DNA of 64,000 bases from Methanoculleus caldifontis (GCF_032842345.1 NZ_WBKO01000001.1:1364001-1428000); one strand, 5' to 3'; positions 42,788 to 51,643 are shown, counted from the stretch's first letter. Notes: generated by a model from the letters alone, not told the origin. Numbers and translations: made by a program.

Positions 42788-45206
42788 GTCCCGCATGAGC
42801 GTCCCGGCGACCCTGGACGACTTCGGGAAGGTCCGGGTCGGGATTCACCAGGTGGAGTACAGCGTCGGCGTCGAGATCCCGGTCATCCATATCTTCGGCC
42901 GGGACGCCTCGGGGAGGGCGATGAAGATCGACGTGACCGGTTTCCGCCCCTACTTCTACGTGCCTGCGGGTGCCGTGAACGAGCGATCCCTCCCGCGCGA
43001 GGTGGACGCGGAGCCGGAGACGGCTTACCGCTCCATCCGCGGCGAACCGCTCCGGCGGCTGTACACCCGGCGCCCGGGCGACGTTCGCGACGTCCGCGAC
43101 CTCTTCCCGCAGCACTACGAGGCCGACATCCCGTTTGCCACCCGGTTCATGATCGACTGCGGTCTTACCGCCGGGGTGGAACTTCCCGCCGACGTCTCGG
43201 CGATCGATTATCGCGAACTCGCGCCGTCCGACGTCAAGGCCCCCGCCCGGACCTGCATCATGGATATCGAGTGCGTGGACGAGCAGGGGTTCCCCGAGCC
43301 GGCGCGGGACCCGATCATCTGCGTCACCTGCTGGGACTCGTTCGACGAGGACTATACGACCCTCCTCTGGCAGCCCGGCGGGGTGCCGGGCGATGCGCCG
43401 GAACTCAGTCTCCACGAACAGCACCGGGTCGTCCGGTTCTCCGACGAGGTCTCGATGCTCCGCGGGCTCGTCGCCTATGTCAGGGAGCGCGACCCGGACA
43501 TCCTCTCCGGCTGGAACTTCGTCGAGTTCGATATCCCCTACATCCTGCAGCGGATGGCGGCGCTCGGCCTCCGGGGCGAGGACCTCGCGCGCCTCCCCGG
43601 CCAGACCGAGCGGAACGCCGTCCGCGGGAGGGCGATCTTCGACCTGCTTGGGGCTTACCGGAAGATGCACCAGGCCCAGAAGGAGTCCTACCGGCTCGAC
43701 GCGATCGCCGGGGAGGAACTCGGGGTGACGAAGGTCCGCTACACCGGGACGATCACCTCGCTCTGGCGGTCCGACCCGGCCCGGCTCGTGGAATACAACT
43801 GCCGCGACGTCGAGCTCTGCGTCGGGATCGACAGAAAAGACAATATCATCGAGTTCTACCGGGAGATCGCCCGGTACGTCGGGTGCCCGCTCGACCGGAC
43901 GCTGAACTCCTCAAACGTCATCGATATCTACGTCCTGCGGAAAGCCTCCGGCACGTTCGTCCTTCCCTCAAAGGGCCTCGCCGCCGGGGACGAGTTCGAG
44001 GGGGCGACCGTCTTTGAGCCCGCCACCGGCCTCCGGGAGAACGTGGTGGTCCTCGACTTAAAGTCCCTCTACCCGATGGCGATGATGACGATCAACGCCT
44101 CGCCCGAGACGAAGAACCCGGATGGCGAGCTGCGGGCGCCGAACGGCATCCGGTTCTCCCGCGAGCCCGACGGGTTGACGCGGAGCATCCTCTCCGAACT
44201 CTTAAGCGAGCGCGACGAGCGTAAGCGCCTGCGCAACCAGTTCCCCTTCGGGTCGCCGGAGTACGTCCTCTACGACCTCCAGCAGAACGTCCTCAAAGTG
44301 ATCATGAACTCCTATTACGGGGTCTCAGGCTACACCCGGTTCAGGCTCTACGACCGCGAGATCGGGTCGGCCGTCACCTCGGTCGGCCGGGCGATCATCA
44401 GGCACACCCGCGAGATCATCACCGGTCTCGGCTACACGGTCCTCTACGGCGATACCGACTCCTGTATGGTCCAGGTGCCGCCGGGGAGCCTCGAGGAGAC
44501 GATCGCACGGGCGAGGGCGGTGGAGGAGCGGCTGAACGCGAGTTACAGCGACTTTGCGAGAACCGAACTCGGCGCCGATACCCACTACTTCTCCATCAAG
44601 TTCGAGAAGGTCTACCGCCGTTTCTTCCAGGCCGGCAAGAAGAAGCGCTACGCCGGGCACCTGGTCTGGAAGGAGGGCAAGGACGTCGACCAGGTCGATG
44701 TCGTCGGGTTCGAGATCCGTCGGAGCGACTCGCCGCAGATCACGCGGGAGGTGCAGCGCACCGTCATCGAGATGATCCTTCGTGGGGACGCGTTTGAGGA
44801 TGTACGGGCGTACCTGCGCGACGTCATCCGGAAGTATCGGCGGGGCGAGTACTCTCTCAACGAGGCCGGCATTCCGGGCGGGATCGGAAAGAGCCTGGAG
44901 AGTTACGAGAACGACGATGCCCATATCCGGGGAGCAAAATACTCAAACGAGTATCTCGGAACCGACTTCAAGCGGGGCAGCAAACCGAAGAGGGTCTACA
45001 TCAAGGCCGTCACCGCGAAGTACCCGCGGACGGACGTGGTCTGCTTCGAGTACGCCGACCAGGTGCCGTCCGAGTTCGTCGTCGACTGGGAGACGATGCT
45101 TGAAAAGACGCTCAAAGGACCCCTCTCGAGGATCATCGAGCCGCTGGGATGGGACTGGCACGACGTCGACCCCTCGCGGACGACGCTCTTTGATTTCGGG
45201 ATGTGA
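42768..45206 (+). CDS. polB: Family B DNA polymerase
   Basis: 812 residues. The exonuclease site begins at Asp166-Ile-Glu168 (CIMDIECVD), with YNCRDVELC for exonuclease motif III. The polymerase palm has DLKSLYPMAMMTINASPET (motif A), KVIMNSYYGVSGYTRFRLYDRE (motif B) and LYGDTDSCMVQ (motif C). This is the archaeal replicative/repair PolB. The start ATG 42768 has AGGAGAT at an ideal distance inside the end of mdh, with a 20-base overlap; ATG 42795 is a weaker choice. No intein or insertion is seen. A T5 run follows the stop. Confidence 0.96.
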   Translation: MTDQVLESRMSVPATLDDFGKVRVGIHQVEYSVGVEIPVIHIFGRDASGRAMKIDVTGFRPYFYVPAGAVNERSLPREVDAEPETAYRSIRGEPLRRLYTRRPGDVRDVRDLFPQHYEADIPFATRFMIDCGLTAGVELPADVSAIDYRELAPSDVKAPARTCIMDIECVDEQGFPEPARDPIICVTCWDSFDEDYTTLLWQPGGVPGDAPELSLHEQHRVVRFSDEVSMLRGLVAYVRERDPDILSGWNFVEFDIPYILQRMAALGLRGEDLARLPGQTERNAVRGRAIFDLLGAYRKMHQAQKESYRLDAIAGEELGVTKVRYTGTITSLWRSDPARLVEYNCRDVELCVGIDRKDNIIEFYREIARYVGCPLDRTLNSSNVIDIYVLRKASGTFVLPSKGLAAGDEFEGATVFEPATGLRENVVVLDLKSLYPMAMMTINASPETKNPDGELRAPNGIRFSREPDGLTRSILSELLSERDERKRLRNQFPFGSPEYVLYDLQQNVLKVIMNSYYGVSGYTRFRLYDREIGSAVTSVGRAIIRHTREIITGLGYTVLYGDTDSCMVQVPPGSLEETIARARAVEERLNASYSDFARTELGADTHYFSIKFEKVYRRFFQAGKKKRYAGHLVWKEGKDVDQVDVVGFEIRRSDSPQITREVQRTVIEMILRGDAFEDVRAYLRDVIRKYRRGEYSLNEAGIPGGIGKSLESYENDDAHIRGAKYSNEYLGTDFKRGSKPKRVYIKAVTAKYPRTDVVCFEYADQVPSEFVVDWETMLEKTLKGPLSRIIEPLGWDWHDVDPSRTTLFDFGM

Positions 45207-45212
45207 GAAAAG

Positions 45213-45217
45213 TTTTT
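45213..45217 (+). terminator. Oligo-T terminator of polB
   Basis: AAAGTTTTTGAG, five T residues, begins seven bases after the polB stop and lies just before the convergent gene end at 45229. Confidence 0.35.
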
Positions 45218-45228
45218 GAGGGGGCGCT

Positions 45229-45639
45229 TTACGCGAGGCCCCTCTTTGCGCGCTCTTCCTCGAGGAAGGCGCTCCTCTCGAGATTTCTGGACCAGGCGAT
45301 CCGGCCGTCGACGACCTGCCAGTTACCCATCTCGAGAACGTCGATCCCTGCCGGGACCCTCGAGACGTTCGCTCCGCCGGGCACGACCAGGACAGCCTTA
45401 TCGGCGGCACCGGCGCTCGCTGCAGCCTGGAGCGCCTCGACGGCACCTGCCGGGACCTCGGAGGCCATCTTCACGTTCACGAGCACCCGCTCCGTCTTGC
45501 CGGCGACCCGGCGGGAGAGCACGCATTCCGGCTGCACATTGCCGGCGGACCATGCGAACTGCCACCCCTCCCGCGGGGAGAACCGCCGGGCGAGGGTCTT
45601 CTGGACATCAAGATACGTAGAATCCTTTATGCCACCCAT
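45229..45639 (-). CDS. Conserved-looking small protein, unknown
   Basis: 136 residues, not recognised. It appears to be a mixed alpha/beta single domain: STYLDVQKTLARRF helix, EGWQFAWSAGNVQPECVLSRRV strands, KTERVLVNVKMA strand, ADKAVLVVPGGANVSRVPAGIDVLEMGNWQVVDG strand-loop-strand. The pattern of strands with a late DVLEMGNW recalls small nuclease-like or DNA-binding alpha/beta folds, but no catalytic triad can be assigned. There are no membrane segments. A TATA element (CTTATATTC on the minus strand, about 45675-45683) precedes it. It converges on polB. Confidence 0.65.
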   Translation of the reverse strand: MGGIKDSTYLDVQKTLARRFSPREGWQFAWSAGNVQPECVLSRRVAGKTERVLVNVKMASEVPAGAVEALQAAASAGAADKAVLVVPGGANVSRVPAGIDVLEMGNWQVVDGRIAWSRNLERSAFLEEERAKRGLA

Positions 45640-45780
45640 ATCAATATCCTCTGCTCTACTGTATGGTCACGGTCGAATATAAGTATTATAGTTCTCTCTT
45701 CCCCGGCGGTTCTCCTTTCTCCCGGCCGGTGCGGTGACCGGCCCGGATGGTGCATGCGTACATTCTGGAGGAACACTTTT

Positions 45781-45816
45781 ATGCTACCACCCGTAATATG
45801 CGGCGGGGTTTGTTGA
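45781..45816 (+). CDS. Candidate 11-codon leader ORF before the 210-residue protein
   Basis: ATG at 45781 reads MLPPVICGGVC and stops at TGA 45814-45816, leaving one base before the ATG of the next gene (45818). The ribosome site GGAGGA (45767-45772) is 8 bases before this small ORF, while the next gene has only a weak GGCGGGG. Termination here would hand ribosomes to the downstream start. The main doubt is that CTTTTATGC around 45776-45784 could itself be a TATA box, in which case the RNA would begin downstream of the ribosome site. Confidence 0.35.
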   Translation: MLPPVICGGVC

Positions 45817-45817
45817 T

Positions 45818-46450
45818 ATGGCAGAGGCAACGCAGACAGAGGCCGGGGTTGTGGAGGCGTACGAGAGGCTGGCACGTGAGGTTCAGAGCCGGCCCGAGAG
45901 CATCCCGAGCGCTATCCACAATCTTCTCCTGAAACTGGCGGAGACGCATCCGGGAGCAGTCTACTGGATCGTCCGAAAGTTCTACCAGGAGTACCTCCGG
46001 CTCTACGTCTCCGACACCGGGTACATCGGTATCGCGGACAGGTACGAGCCGGACCTGATGTACCCGGGGGATATTGCCCTCTACATGGTGCCGGAGAGCC
46101 CGAAGGAGGGCGACGTGGTCCAGATCTCCTTCACCGACAAGGATGAGGTGAGCGTCTACGTCATCCACGGCCGGGTCGTCAGGTACAACGAGGACCAGTC
46201 GATCCAGGTCGCCGACACGAGTACCGGGGAGGAGTACAAGGTCGTCGGCTGGAACATCCTCGGGACACTGGTCAAGGTCATTCCGTTCGGCTCCGACGCG
46301 TGGCAGGAGCTCTTCCCTGCATCCGGCGTCCCGAAGGACTGGGTGGCCACGTCGATCGAGGAGAACATCCGGTCGGTCCGGGAGTCGGAGGTTCCCGGGA
46401 AAGACGAAGCGGTCGCCGAACTCAAGCGCCGCCTGGAACAGCTCGTGTAG
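45818..46450 (+). CDS. Soluble 210-residue protein, unknown
   Basis: Not recognised with confidence. The N-terminal 65 residues are helical (EAYERLAREVQ, AIHNLLLKLAETHP). A central beta-rich segment (about 85-155: MYPGDIALYMVPESPKEGDVVQISF, VSVYVIHGRVVRYNEDQSIQVADTSTGEEYKVVGWNILGTLVKVIPFG) resembles the S24/S26 peptidase or LexA-like beta fold in its strand pattern, but no Ser-Lys dyad is seen. The C-terminus is helical and charged. There is no signal or membrane segment. It may be translationally coupled to the short leader ORF that ends one base before its ATG. An oligo-T lies after the stop. Confidence 0.75.
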   Translation: MAEATQTEAGVVEAYERLAREVQSRPESIPSAIHNLLLKLAETHPGAVYWIVRKFYQEYLRLYVSDTGYIGIADRYEPDLMYPGDIALYMVPESPKEGDVVQISFTDKDEVSVYVIHGRVVRYNEDQSIQVADTSTGEEYKVVGWNILGTLVKVIPFGSDAWQELFPASGVPKDWVATSIEENIRSVRESEVPGKDEAVAELKRRLEQLV

Positions 46451-46468
46451 GCGCTCGCCGCACTCTTA

Positions 46469-46473
46469 TTTTT
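46469..46473 (+). terminator. Oligo-T after the 210-residue protein gene
   Basis: CTTATTTTTCGC, five T residues, begins about 19 bases after the stop at 46450. Confidence 0.35.
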
Positions 46474-46549
46474 CGCGGGGGCCCGGGTGTCTCCATCGCC
46501 CTATCTCCCGCCGGCCAACCTTTTTGAAGGAGGCATACCATCCTCCCGC

Positions 46550-47533
46550 ATGAGACATCTGGCAATTGTCATCCTCGCCCTGCTGCTCATCCCGTCCGGT
46601 GCCCAGGCGCTCACCTTGCTCGGCGGAGACCGGGCACTGGTCGATGCTCCCATCTCCGACGACGTGGTCGTCTCCGGTGGAACCGTGACAGTCCGTGCCC
46701 CCGTCGACAGCCTGACGGCCGTCGGGGGCACGGTGACGGTGGATGCGCCGGTCGCCGGCGACGTCATCGCCGCGGGAGGGACCCTGATCGTCAACGGGGA
46801 CGTCGGGGGGAAGGTGCTCGCCGCCGGGGGCGAGATCGAACTGAACGGGAACGCGACGAACGCTCTCGTCATGGGCGGTACGGTCCGGATCGGGAGGGAC
46901 GCCGTCATAGAGCGCGATGCGGTGATCAGCGCGGGGGAGGTCGTGAACGAGGGATCGGTCCTGCGTAACCTGACCGTATCGGGCGCGACCTTCAGCAACA
47001 CCGGGACGGCCGGAAACGTGACGTTCGAGGAGCAACAGGAGCCTGATACGGCATTGCCCGGCCTCTTTGCGGTGCTCTCCGCGATCGGGTTCCTCATCCT
47101 CGGTCTCCTCCTGGTGCGGCTTCTTCCCGGCCCGTTCACGGCGGTCGTCCGGGAGGTTGAGAAGAGCCCGGTCGTCCTGACCGTCCTCGGCTTCGTCGCG
47201 ATCCTCGTCACGGCGATCCTCCTGCTGATCGTCGCCGTCACCATCATCGGTCTCCCGGTAGCGCTCGTCGGAGGACTGCTCTTCCTCGTCGCCCTCATGA
47301 TCTCGTCGCTCTTTGTCGCATACGCCCTCGGCGACGTCATCGCCTCGCGGACGGGGTGGAAGCCGGGGCCCATGGCGATCTTCGTCCTGGGGTTCGTGAT
47401 CCTGCAGATCCTCACCTTCATCCCGCTTCTCGGAGCGCTCGTCCAGGTCGTCGCGGTCAGCCTCGGCTACGGGGGGCTGCTCTACGCGCTCAGGAGTGCC
47501 TGGCCGCCCGGCGCGGGCAGGGGGGCGACGTAA
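46550..47533 (+). CDS. Bactofilin-like beta-repeat membrane protein
   Basis: 327 residues from ATG 46550. Residues 1-21 are a signal peptide (LAIVILALLLIPSGAQA). Residues about 25-165 form short parallel-beta repeats rich in Val, Gly and Asp: ISDDVVVSGGTVTVRAPV, VDSLTAVGGTVTVDAPV, VAGDVIAAGGTLIVNGDV, VGGKVLAAGGEIELNGNA, then NALVMGGTVRIG and NLTVSGATFSNTG. This resembles bactofilin/polymer-forming cytoskeletal domains but placed outside the membrane. Four hydrophobic helices follow at about 178-203, 213-255, 258-285 and 293-318. The C-terminus GAGRGAT is short. A cell-surface scaffold is plausible. A GGAGG occurs 19 bases before the start, rather far; a GTG at 46487 is less likely because it would bury the signal peptide. 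Confidence 0.8.
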   Translation: MRHLAIVILALLLIPSGAQALTLLGGDRALVDAPISDDVVVSGGTVTVRAPVDSLTAVGGTVTVDAPVAGDVIAAGGTLIVNGDVGGKVLAAGGEIELNGNATNALVMGGTVRIGRDAVIERDAVISAGEVVNEGSVLRNLTVSGATFSNTGTAGNVTFEEQQEPDTALPGLFAVLSAIGFLILGLLLVRLLPGPFTAVVREVEKSPVVLTVLGFVAILVTAILLLIVAVTIIGLPVALVGGLLFLVALMISSLFVAYALGDVIASRTGWKPGPMAIFVLGFVILQILTFIPLLGALVQVVAVSLGYGGLLYALRSAWPPGAGRGAT

Positions 47534-47537
47534 CCCC

Positions 47538-49091
47538 TCAATCTCCGGCAGGCCTGCGGGAGCCGGGAATCTCCGTTGGGCCGGTCCCGGCTCCCTCACC
47601 CTGCGGGGACCCGACCGGCTCTACCCGGGTCCCGGGGAGGACGACCAGATTGTAGGCATTATGGTCTTTGTTGAACCGGACGAGGACACCGTAGAGCCGG
47701 ACGATATCGCCATAGGCGGGGCCTTCGAGCGCGTCGCGGTTCGTGCCGCGGAGGGTCGCCGGGACCACGGCGTAGACCTGGTCTGCAGGCGTCCCGTCGC
47801 AGACCTTGTAGACCTTCGTCCGGTTATCGCCGAGGTTCGCGGACATCAGCGCGGCGACGACGTTGATCTTCTTGTCCCGGTGCTGGCGGAGGTGGGAGAG
47901 GCGGGCGAACTTCGCTCCCGGCGGGACCCGGTAGGCGTGTTGTACCGAGGCATCCTTCCGCAGGAGCGCCGAGGCATACTTGATGTCTACGTTGATGAAC
48001 CGGTAGCCATCTTTCCCCTCCGCGAGGCGCTCCATCAGCCGGGTCGGCCGGATGTCGCCCTTCTGCTCGAAGGTCCAGCACCGCGCGGGGTTGCAGGCGG
48101 TGCCCCAGATGAACGAGCAGGGACTGAAGACGGTGAGCCCCCGGTCTGCGATGGCGCGAACGGTCTGGCGCATCGCGGTTGCGTTGGCGAGGTCGGCGGG
48201 CTCCACGATGACGATCGTCCCGTCGGGAGCGAGCCGTTCGGCGAGAGCGGCGACGAGGTCGGCACGCTGGTCGATACTCATCTGGCGGAGCTCGCCGAGG
48301 ACGTTCGAGAAGACCATGAGATCGATCTCACCGGGCAGGTCTTTTGCCGCGAGCGCTCCGATATCCGCGCGGATGAGCTTTTCCACCCGCACCCTGTCAC
48401 CCATCGCCGCGGCTGCGGCCGGGACGAGGGCGTTGTAGGCCTCGAAGTGCTCTTCGGAGCGTTCGACGGCGTAGATATCAGCCGTTCCAGTCCCGATTCG
48501 CCCGAAGAGATCGATGACGGCGAGCGGCACCACGCCCGGCCCGGTGCCGAGATCGAGGATGCGCATGTGAGGTTTCGCGAGCCCGCGGCCGACGATCTGC
48601 CAGAGGATGTGCTCGAACTGCACCAGGTAGACCGGGGCGTGGTAGGCGAGATAGCCGAGGACCGGGTAGGCCTTCCGGTAACTCACCTGCCGCTCCTTCC
48701 AGTACTGGCTCTTCTGGGCGAGGATGGCGTTCTTCATCCGGTCGAGCACGGTAGCGTCGTCCCAGGGCTTGGCGGTCTTCTTCGCGATGTAGGACTCGAC
48801 CAGTTCCTGGAGATAGCCGGGAACCCCGGGGTTCCGGAAGAACGCCAGCTGGCGCTCCCGCCCGGCTTCGTCGACCGCGAGACTCCCGCCGTCCGGGCGG
48901 CGGCCGATCACGTAGTCCTCGCCCGCGGGCCTGATGGCGAGGCCGAGGCTATCAAGGTGCGGGCGGAGGTCCGCGGCGAGGCGTTCGAGCGATTGCCCGG
49001 CTCCCAGGTCTTTTTGAAGTTCCGAGAGCCTGAACTCCGGCTCTGCGCCTGCACGGCGCTCCAGTGCTGCAACGATATCCCGCTCGCTCAT
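47538..49091 (-). CDS. Rsm22-like methyltransferase with cysteine cluster
   Basis: 517 residues. The SAM-binding Rossmann fold begins MRILDLGTGPGVVPLAVIDLFG, with VFSNVLGELRQMS and IVIVEPADL for the later motifs. This matches the small-ribosomal-subunit Rsm22 family (METTL17 relatives). After the methyltransferase core, FSPCSFIWGTACNPARCWTF places three cysteines in the region where Rsm22/METTL17 proteins have cysteines reported to bind an iron-sulfur cluster. A C-terminal OB-like region (about 430-495) follows, with VRLYGVLVRFNKDHNAYNLVVLPGTRVE. The N-terminal helices are probably a docking domain. Likely acts in ribosome assembly; whether it methylates RNA is unknown for this family. It converges with the bactofilin-like gene (gap of four bases). 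Confidence 0.82.
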   Translation of the reverse strand: MSERDIVAALERRAGAEPEFRLSELQKDLGAGQSLERLAADLRPHLDSLGLAIRPAGEDYVIGRRPDGGSLAVDEAGRERQLAFFRNPGVPGYLQELVESYIAKKTAKPWDDATVLDRMKNAILAQKSQYWKERQVSYRKAYPVLGYLAYHAPVYLVQFEHILWQIVGRGLAKPHMRILDLGTGPGVVPLAVIDLFGRIGTGTADIYAVERSEEHFEAYNALVPAAAAAMGDRVRVEKLIRADIGALAAKDLPGEIDLMVFSNVLGELRQMSIDQRADLVAALAERLAPDGTIVIVEPADLANATAMRQTVRAIADRGLTVFSPCSFIWGTACNPARCWTFEQKGDIRPTRLMERLAEGKDGYRFINVDIKYASALLRKDASVQHAYRVPPGAKFARLSHLRQHRDKKINVVAALMSANLGDNRTKVYKVCDGTPADQVYAVVPATLRGTNRDALEGPAYGDIVRLYGVLVRFNKDHNAYNLVVLPGTRVEPVGSPQGEGAGTGPTEIPGSRRPAGD

Positions 49092-49174
49092 GGCGTATCA
49101 GGTCGGCAGGATGGGTAATACAGGTTGCGGGAGGTGAGAAAGTGGTGAGGGAGGGGTCGGCGGCAGTTCGCCGG

Positions 49175-49771
49175 TCAGGGCGTGCCCGCGCCCCGCGCCC
49201 CCGCCTCCCGGCCGAGCCTGAAAGCCGCGGCGTTGACCTCGACGGTCTTTCTCGGGACGCACCGGCGCACCGCCTCTTCGAGGGTATCGGGCCGGAGCGG
49301 GATGAACCCGGACGCGGCGCCGAGCATCACGATGTTCTGCGAGAGGATGCTCCCCGCCTCCTCTGCGAGGCCTGCGGCGTCGATGCAGGCGACGTCAAGA
49401 TCGGCGAGCGCGGAAAGGATGCTCTCCTCGTCGGGCACGTCCAGGTTCTGCTGGTAGACCGACGTGGGGACGACCAGGTTCCGGTTCACGATGAGCCTTC
49501 CTCCGGCCGGCAGGTAGTGGCGGTAGCGGAGGGCCTCGAGGAGGTCGAAGGCGATGAGGAGATCCGCCGTCCCCGGCGCGATCAGGGACCCGAACTTCCC
49601 GTCGATCCGGATGTGGCTCTCCACCGACCCGCCGCGCTGCGCCATGCCGTGGGTCTCGGCGCTCCGGACGGTCCGGTTCTCGATGATGCAGGCCTCGCCG
49701 AGGACATTCGAGGCGAGGACGGTACCCTGACCGCCGATTCCGACGATCAGGATGTCGAACGAGGGTTTCAT
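49175..49771 (-). CDS. iorB: Indolepyruvate:ferredoxin oxidoreductase, beta subunit
   Basis: 198 residues from ATG 49771. The pyruvate-ferredoxin-gamma-type fold is plain: ILIVGIGGQGTVLASNVLGEAC, VRSAETHGMAQRGGSVESHIRI and GTADLLIAFDLLEALRY. It pairs with IorA to oxidise aryl pyruvates to aryl acetyl-CoA, or in methanogens to run in reverse for aromatic amino acid synthesis. The ATG overlaps the iorA stop as ATGA, so the two are made together. The C-terminal residues (GREAGARGAGTP) are not conserved-looking. Confidence 0.93.
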   Translation of the reverse strand: MKPSFDILIVGIGGQGTVLASNVLGEACIIENRTVRSAETHGMAQRGGSVESHIRIDGKFGSLIAPGTADLLIAFDLLEALRYRHYLPAGGRLIVNRNLVVPTSVYQQNLDVPDEESILSALADLDVACIDAAGLAEEAGSILSQNIVMLGAASGFIPLRPDTLEEAVRRCVPRKTVEVNAAAFRLGREAGARGAGTP

Positions 49772-51537
49772 TGCCGTCCCTCCATGCCGATCGCACCCGA
49801 CGGGCAGATGTCTGCGCAGACCCCGCAGCCGGCGCAGAGTTCGGTGATCGTCGCGTTTTTCCCGGCAAACGCGATCGCCGGGCAGCCGAACGACCGGCAG
49901 ACGCCGCAGCCGGTGCACCGCTCAAGATCGATCGCGTAGACCTTGCGTTTGATCCCGCTCTTCCGTGCGGTGATGACGCAGGGCTGTTTTGCGATGATGA
50001 CCCGGACGCCTTTGCGCTCCTTTGCCTTCCGGAACGTGTCGAGGAGGACCGGGAGGTCGTAAGGATCGACGGTCTCGACCCAGGAGACCCCGCACGACCG
50101 GCAGATGGCGTCGAGCGATATCGGGGTGCTCTCGACGCCTGTCGCCGTCATTCCGGTGTTGGGGTTCGGCTGGTGGCCGGTCATGGCGGTGGTCCGGTTG
50201 TCGAGTATGACGACGACCATCTCGGCGCCGTTATAGACGGCATTCAGGAGTCCCGGCATTCCCGTGTGGAGGAACGTCGAGTCGCCGATGGTGCAGACCA
50301 CAGGGTGCTCCTCCCCCGATCGGGCGATGCCGCTCCCGACGGTGATCGAGGCGCCCATGCAGATGGTAGTGTCCACCGCGCCGAGCTGGAGGCCGAGGGT
50401 GTAGCACCCGATGTCGCTTGGGAAGATGCCGTCGCGGAAGACCTTCCGCATCGCGTAGAACGTCGGCCGGTGCATGCACCCGGCGCAGAGGATCGGCGGG
50501 CGGGGCGGCACCCCCTGGACCGGGGCAGGTGCGGGGAAGGTCACGGTGGGGGCGATGCCTGCCTTATCGAGGACGGCAGAGACGGTCGCCGGGTTGAGTT
50601 CCCCTTCCCACGGCACCGTCCCGGTCGTCTTGCCGAGGACCTCGGTGGTTGTCGCCACCTGGCGGATCGCCTCCTCGACGACGGGGGCGAGTTCCTCGAC
50701 GACGAGGACCTTCTCGTGCCGGTCGACGAAGGATTTGAGCCACTCCTCGTCGATGGGGTAGGCGCCGACGATCGCGAGCGAGACGTTGTCGGGGAGCACC
50801 TCCTGGACGTAGGCGGCCGCGACGCCGCTCGTGACGACGGCGGTCGTGCCCCGGACGGTGTGGCGGTTGTAGCCGAGTTCGACCAGTCGCCTTTGCAAGG
50901 GCTGTTGCTTCTCGTTCAGCTTCTTATGCAGCACCCTCGTGTGCGCGGGGATGACCACGTACTGCTTGGGGTCGCGCTGGAAGACGGCGGTCCGGTGTTC
51001 GGTCCCGACTGCGCCGAGCTCGACGTCGCTCTTTGAGTGGCAGATCCGGGTGGTGGGCCGGAAGATCACGGGGAGACCGAACTCCTCGGAGAGGGCGAAG
51101 GAGTCCCGCAGCATGTCGTGGGCTTCCTGGACCGATGAGGGGTCGAGGCAGGGGATCTTCGCAAAGTGCGCATAGCGCCGGGTATCCTGCTCGTTCTGGG
51201 AGCTGTGCGCGAAGGGGTCGTCTGCGCAGAGGACGACGAACCCTCCGGTCACCCCGGTGTATGCGCTCGTCATCAGGGGGTCGGCAGCCACGTTCAGCCC
51301 GACATGCTTCATGGTGCAGAGTGCGCGCAGTCCGCACCAGGCGGCGGCGAGCGCGTTCTCGAAGGCGACCTTCTCGTTCGTGGACCACTCCACGGTGAAG
51401 GGCCGCTCCTCCTGCACCCGGAGGATATCGATCACTTCCGATGACGGCGTTCCCGGATAGCCGCTGGCAAAATCGATGTTTGCCTCCAGGCATGCGTGAG
51501 CGATGCCCTCGTTTCCGAGTAGGTATCGTACAGCCAT
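49768..51537 (-). CDS. iorA: Indolepyruvate:ferredoxin oxidoreductase, alpha subunit
   Basis: 589 residues from ATG 51537; ATG 51564 would add nine residues. The N-terminal pyrimidine-binding domain has GYPGTPSSEVIDIL and VEWSTNEKVAFENALAAAW; the thiamine-diphosphate domain has LCAGCMHRPTFYAM, DIGCYTLGLQLGAVDTTICMGASITVGSGIA, GDSTFLHTGMPGLLNAVYNG and VVILDNRTTAMTGHQPNP. Two ferredoxin-type 4Fe-4S motifs end the protein: CTGCGVCRSFGCP and CAGCGVCADICP. iorB follows with a four-base overlap. A TATA-like word is shared with the divergent tRNA-Ile gene. Confidence 0.95.
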   Translation of the reverse strand: MAVRYLLGNEGIAHACLEANIDFASGYPGTPSSEVIDILRVQEERPFTVEWSTNEKVAFENALAAAWCGLRALCTMKHVGLNVAADPLMTSAYTGVTGGFVVLCADDPFAHSSQNEQDTRRYAHFAKIPCLDPSSVQEAHDMLRDSFALSEEFGLPVIFRPTTRICHSKSDVELGAVGTEHRTAVFQRDPKQYVVIPAHTRVLHKKLNEKQQPLQRRLVELGYNRHTVRGTTAVVTSGVAAAYVQEVLPDNVSLAIVGAYPIDEEWLKSFVDRHEKVLVVEELAPVVEEAIRQVATTTEVLGKTTGTVPWEGELNPATVSAVLDKAGIAPTVTFPAPAPVQGVPPRPPILCAGCMHRPTFYAMRKVFRDGIFPSDIGCYTLGLQLGAVDTTICMGASITVGSGIARSGEEHPVVCTIGDSTFLHTGMPGLLNAVYNGAEMVVVILDNRTTAMTGHQPNPNTGMTATGVESTPISLDAICRSCGVSWVETVDPYDLPVLLDTFRKAKERKGVRVIIAKQPCVITARKSGIKRKVYAIDLERCTGCGVCRSFGCPAIAFAGKNATITELCAGCGVCADICPSGAIGMEGRQ

Positions 51538-51610
51538 TGTTCTACTCAACTGTACTTCTATCATCGGTTTTCAACATAGCGCTTTGGATGCCAATCCAAA
51601 AAATTAAGTG

Positions 51611-51619
51611 CTTATATGC
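51611..51619. promoter_or_regulatory. Shared TATA region of tRNA-Ile and iorAB
   Basis: CTTATATGC reads as a TATA element rightward (29 bases before the tRNA at 51644) and GCATATAAG leftward (RNA start near 51588 for iorA). A second leftward option, TTAATTTTTT, lies at about 51596-51606. The two units therefore appear to diverge from one short promoter. Confidence 0.45.
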
Positions 51620-51643
51620 CAGATGCTGGAGGGAATTTTACCC

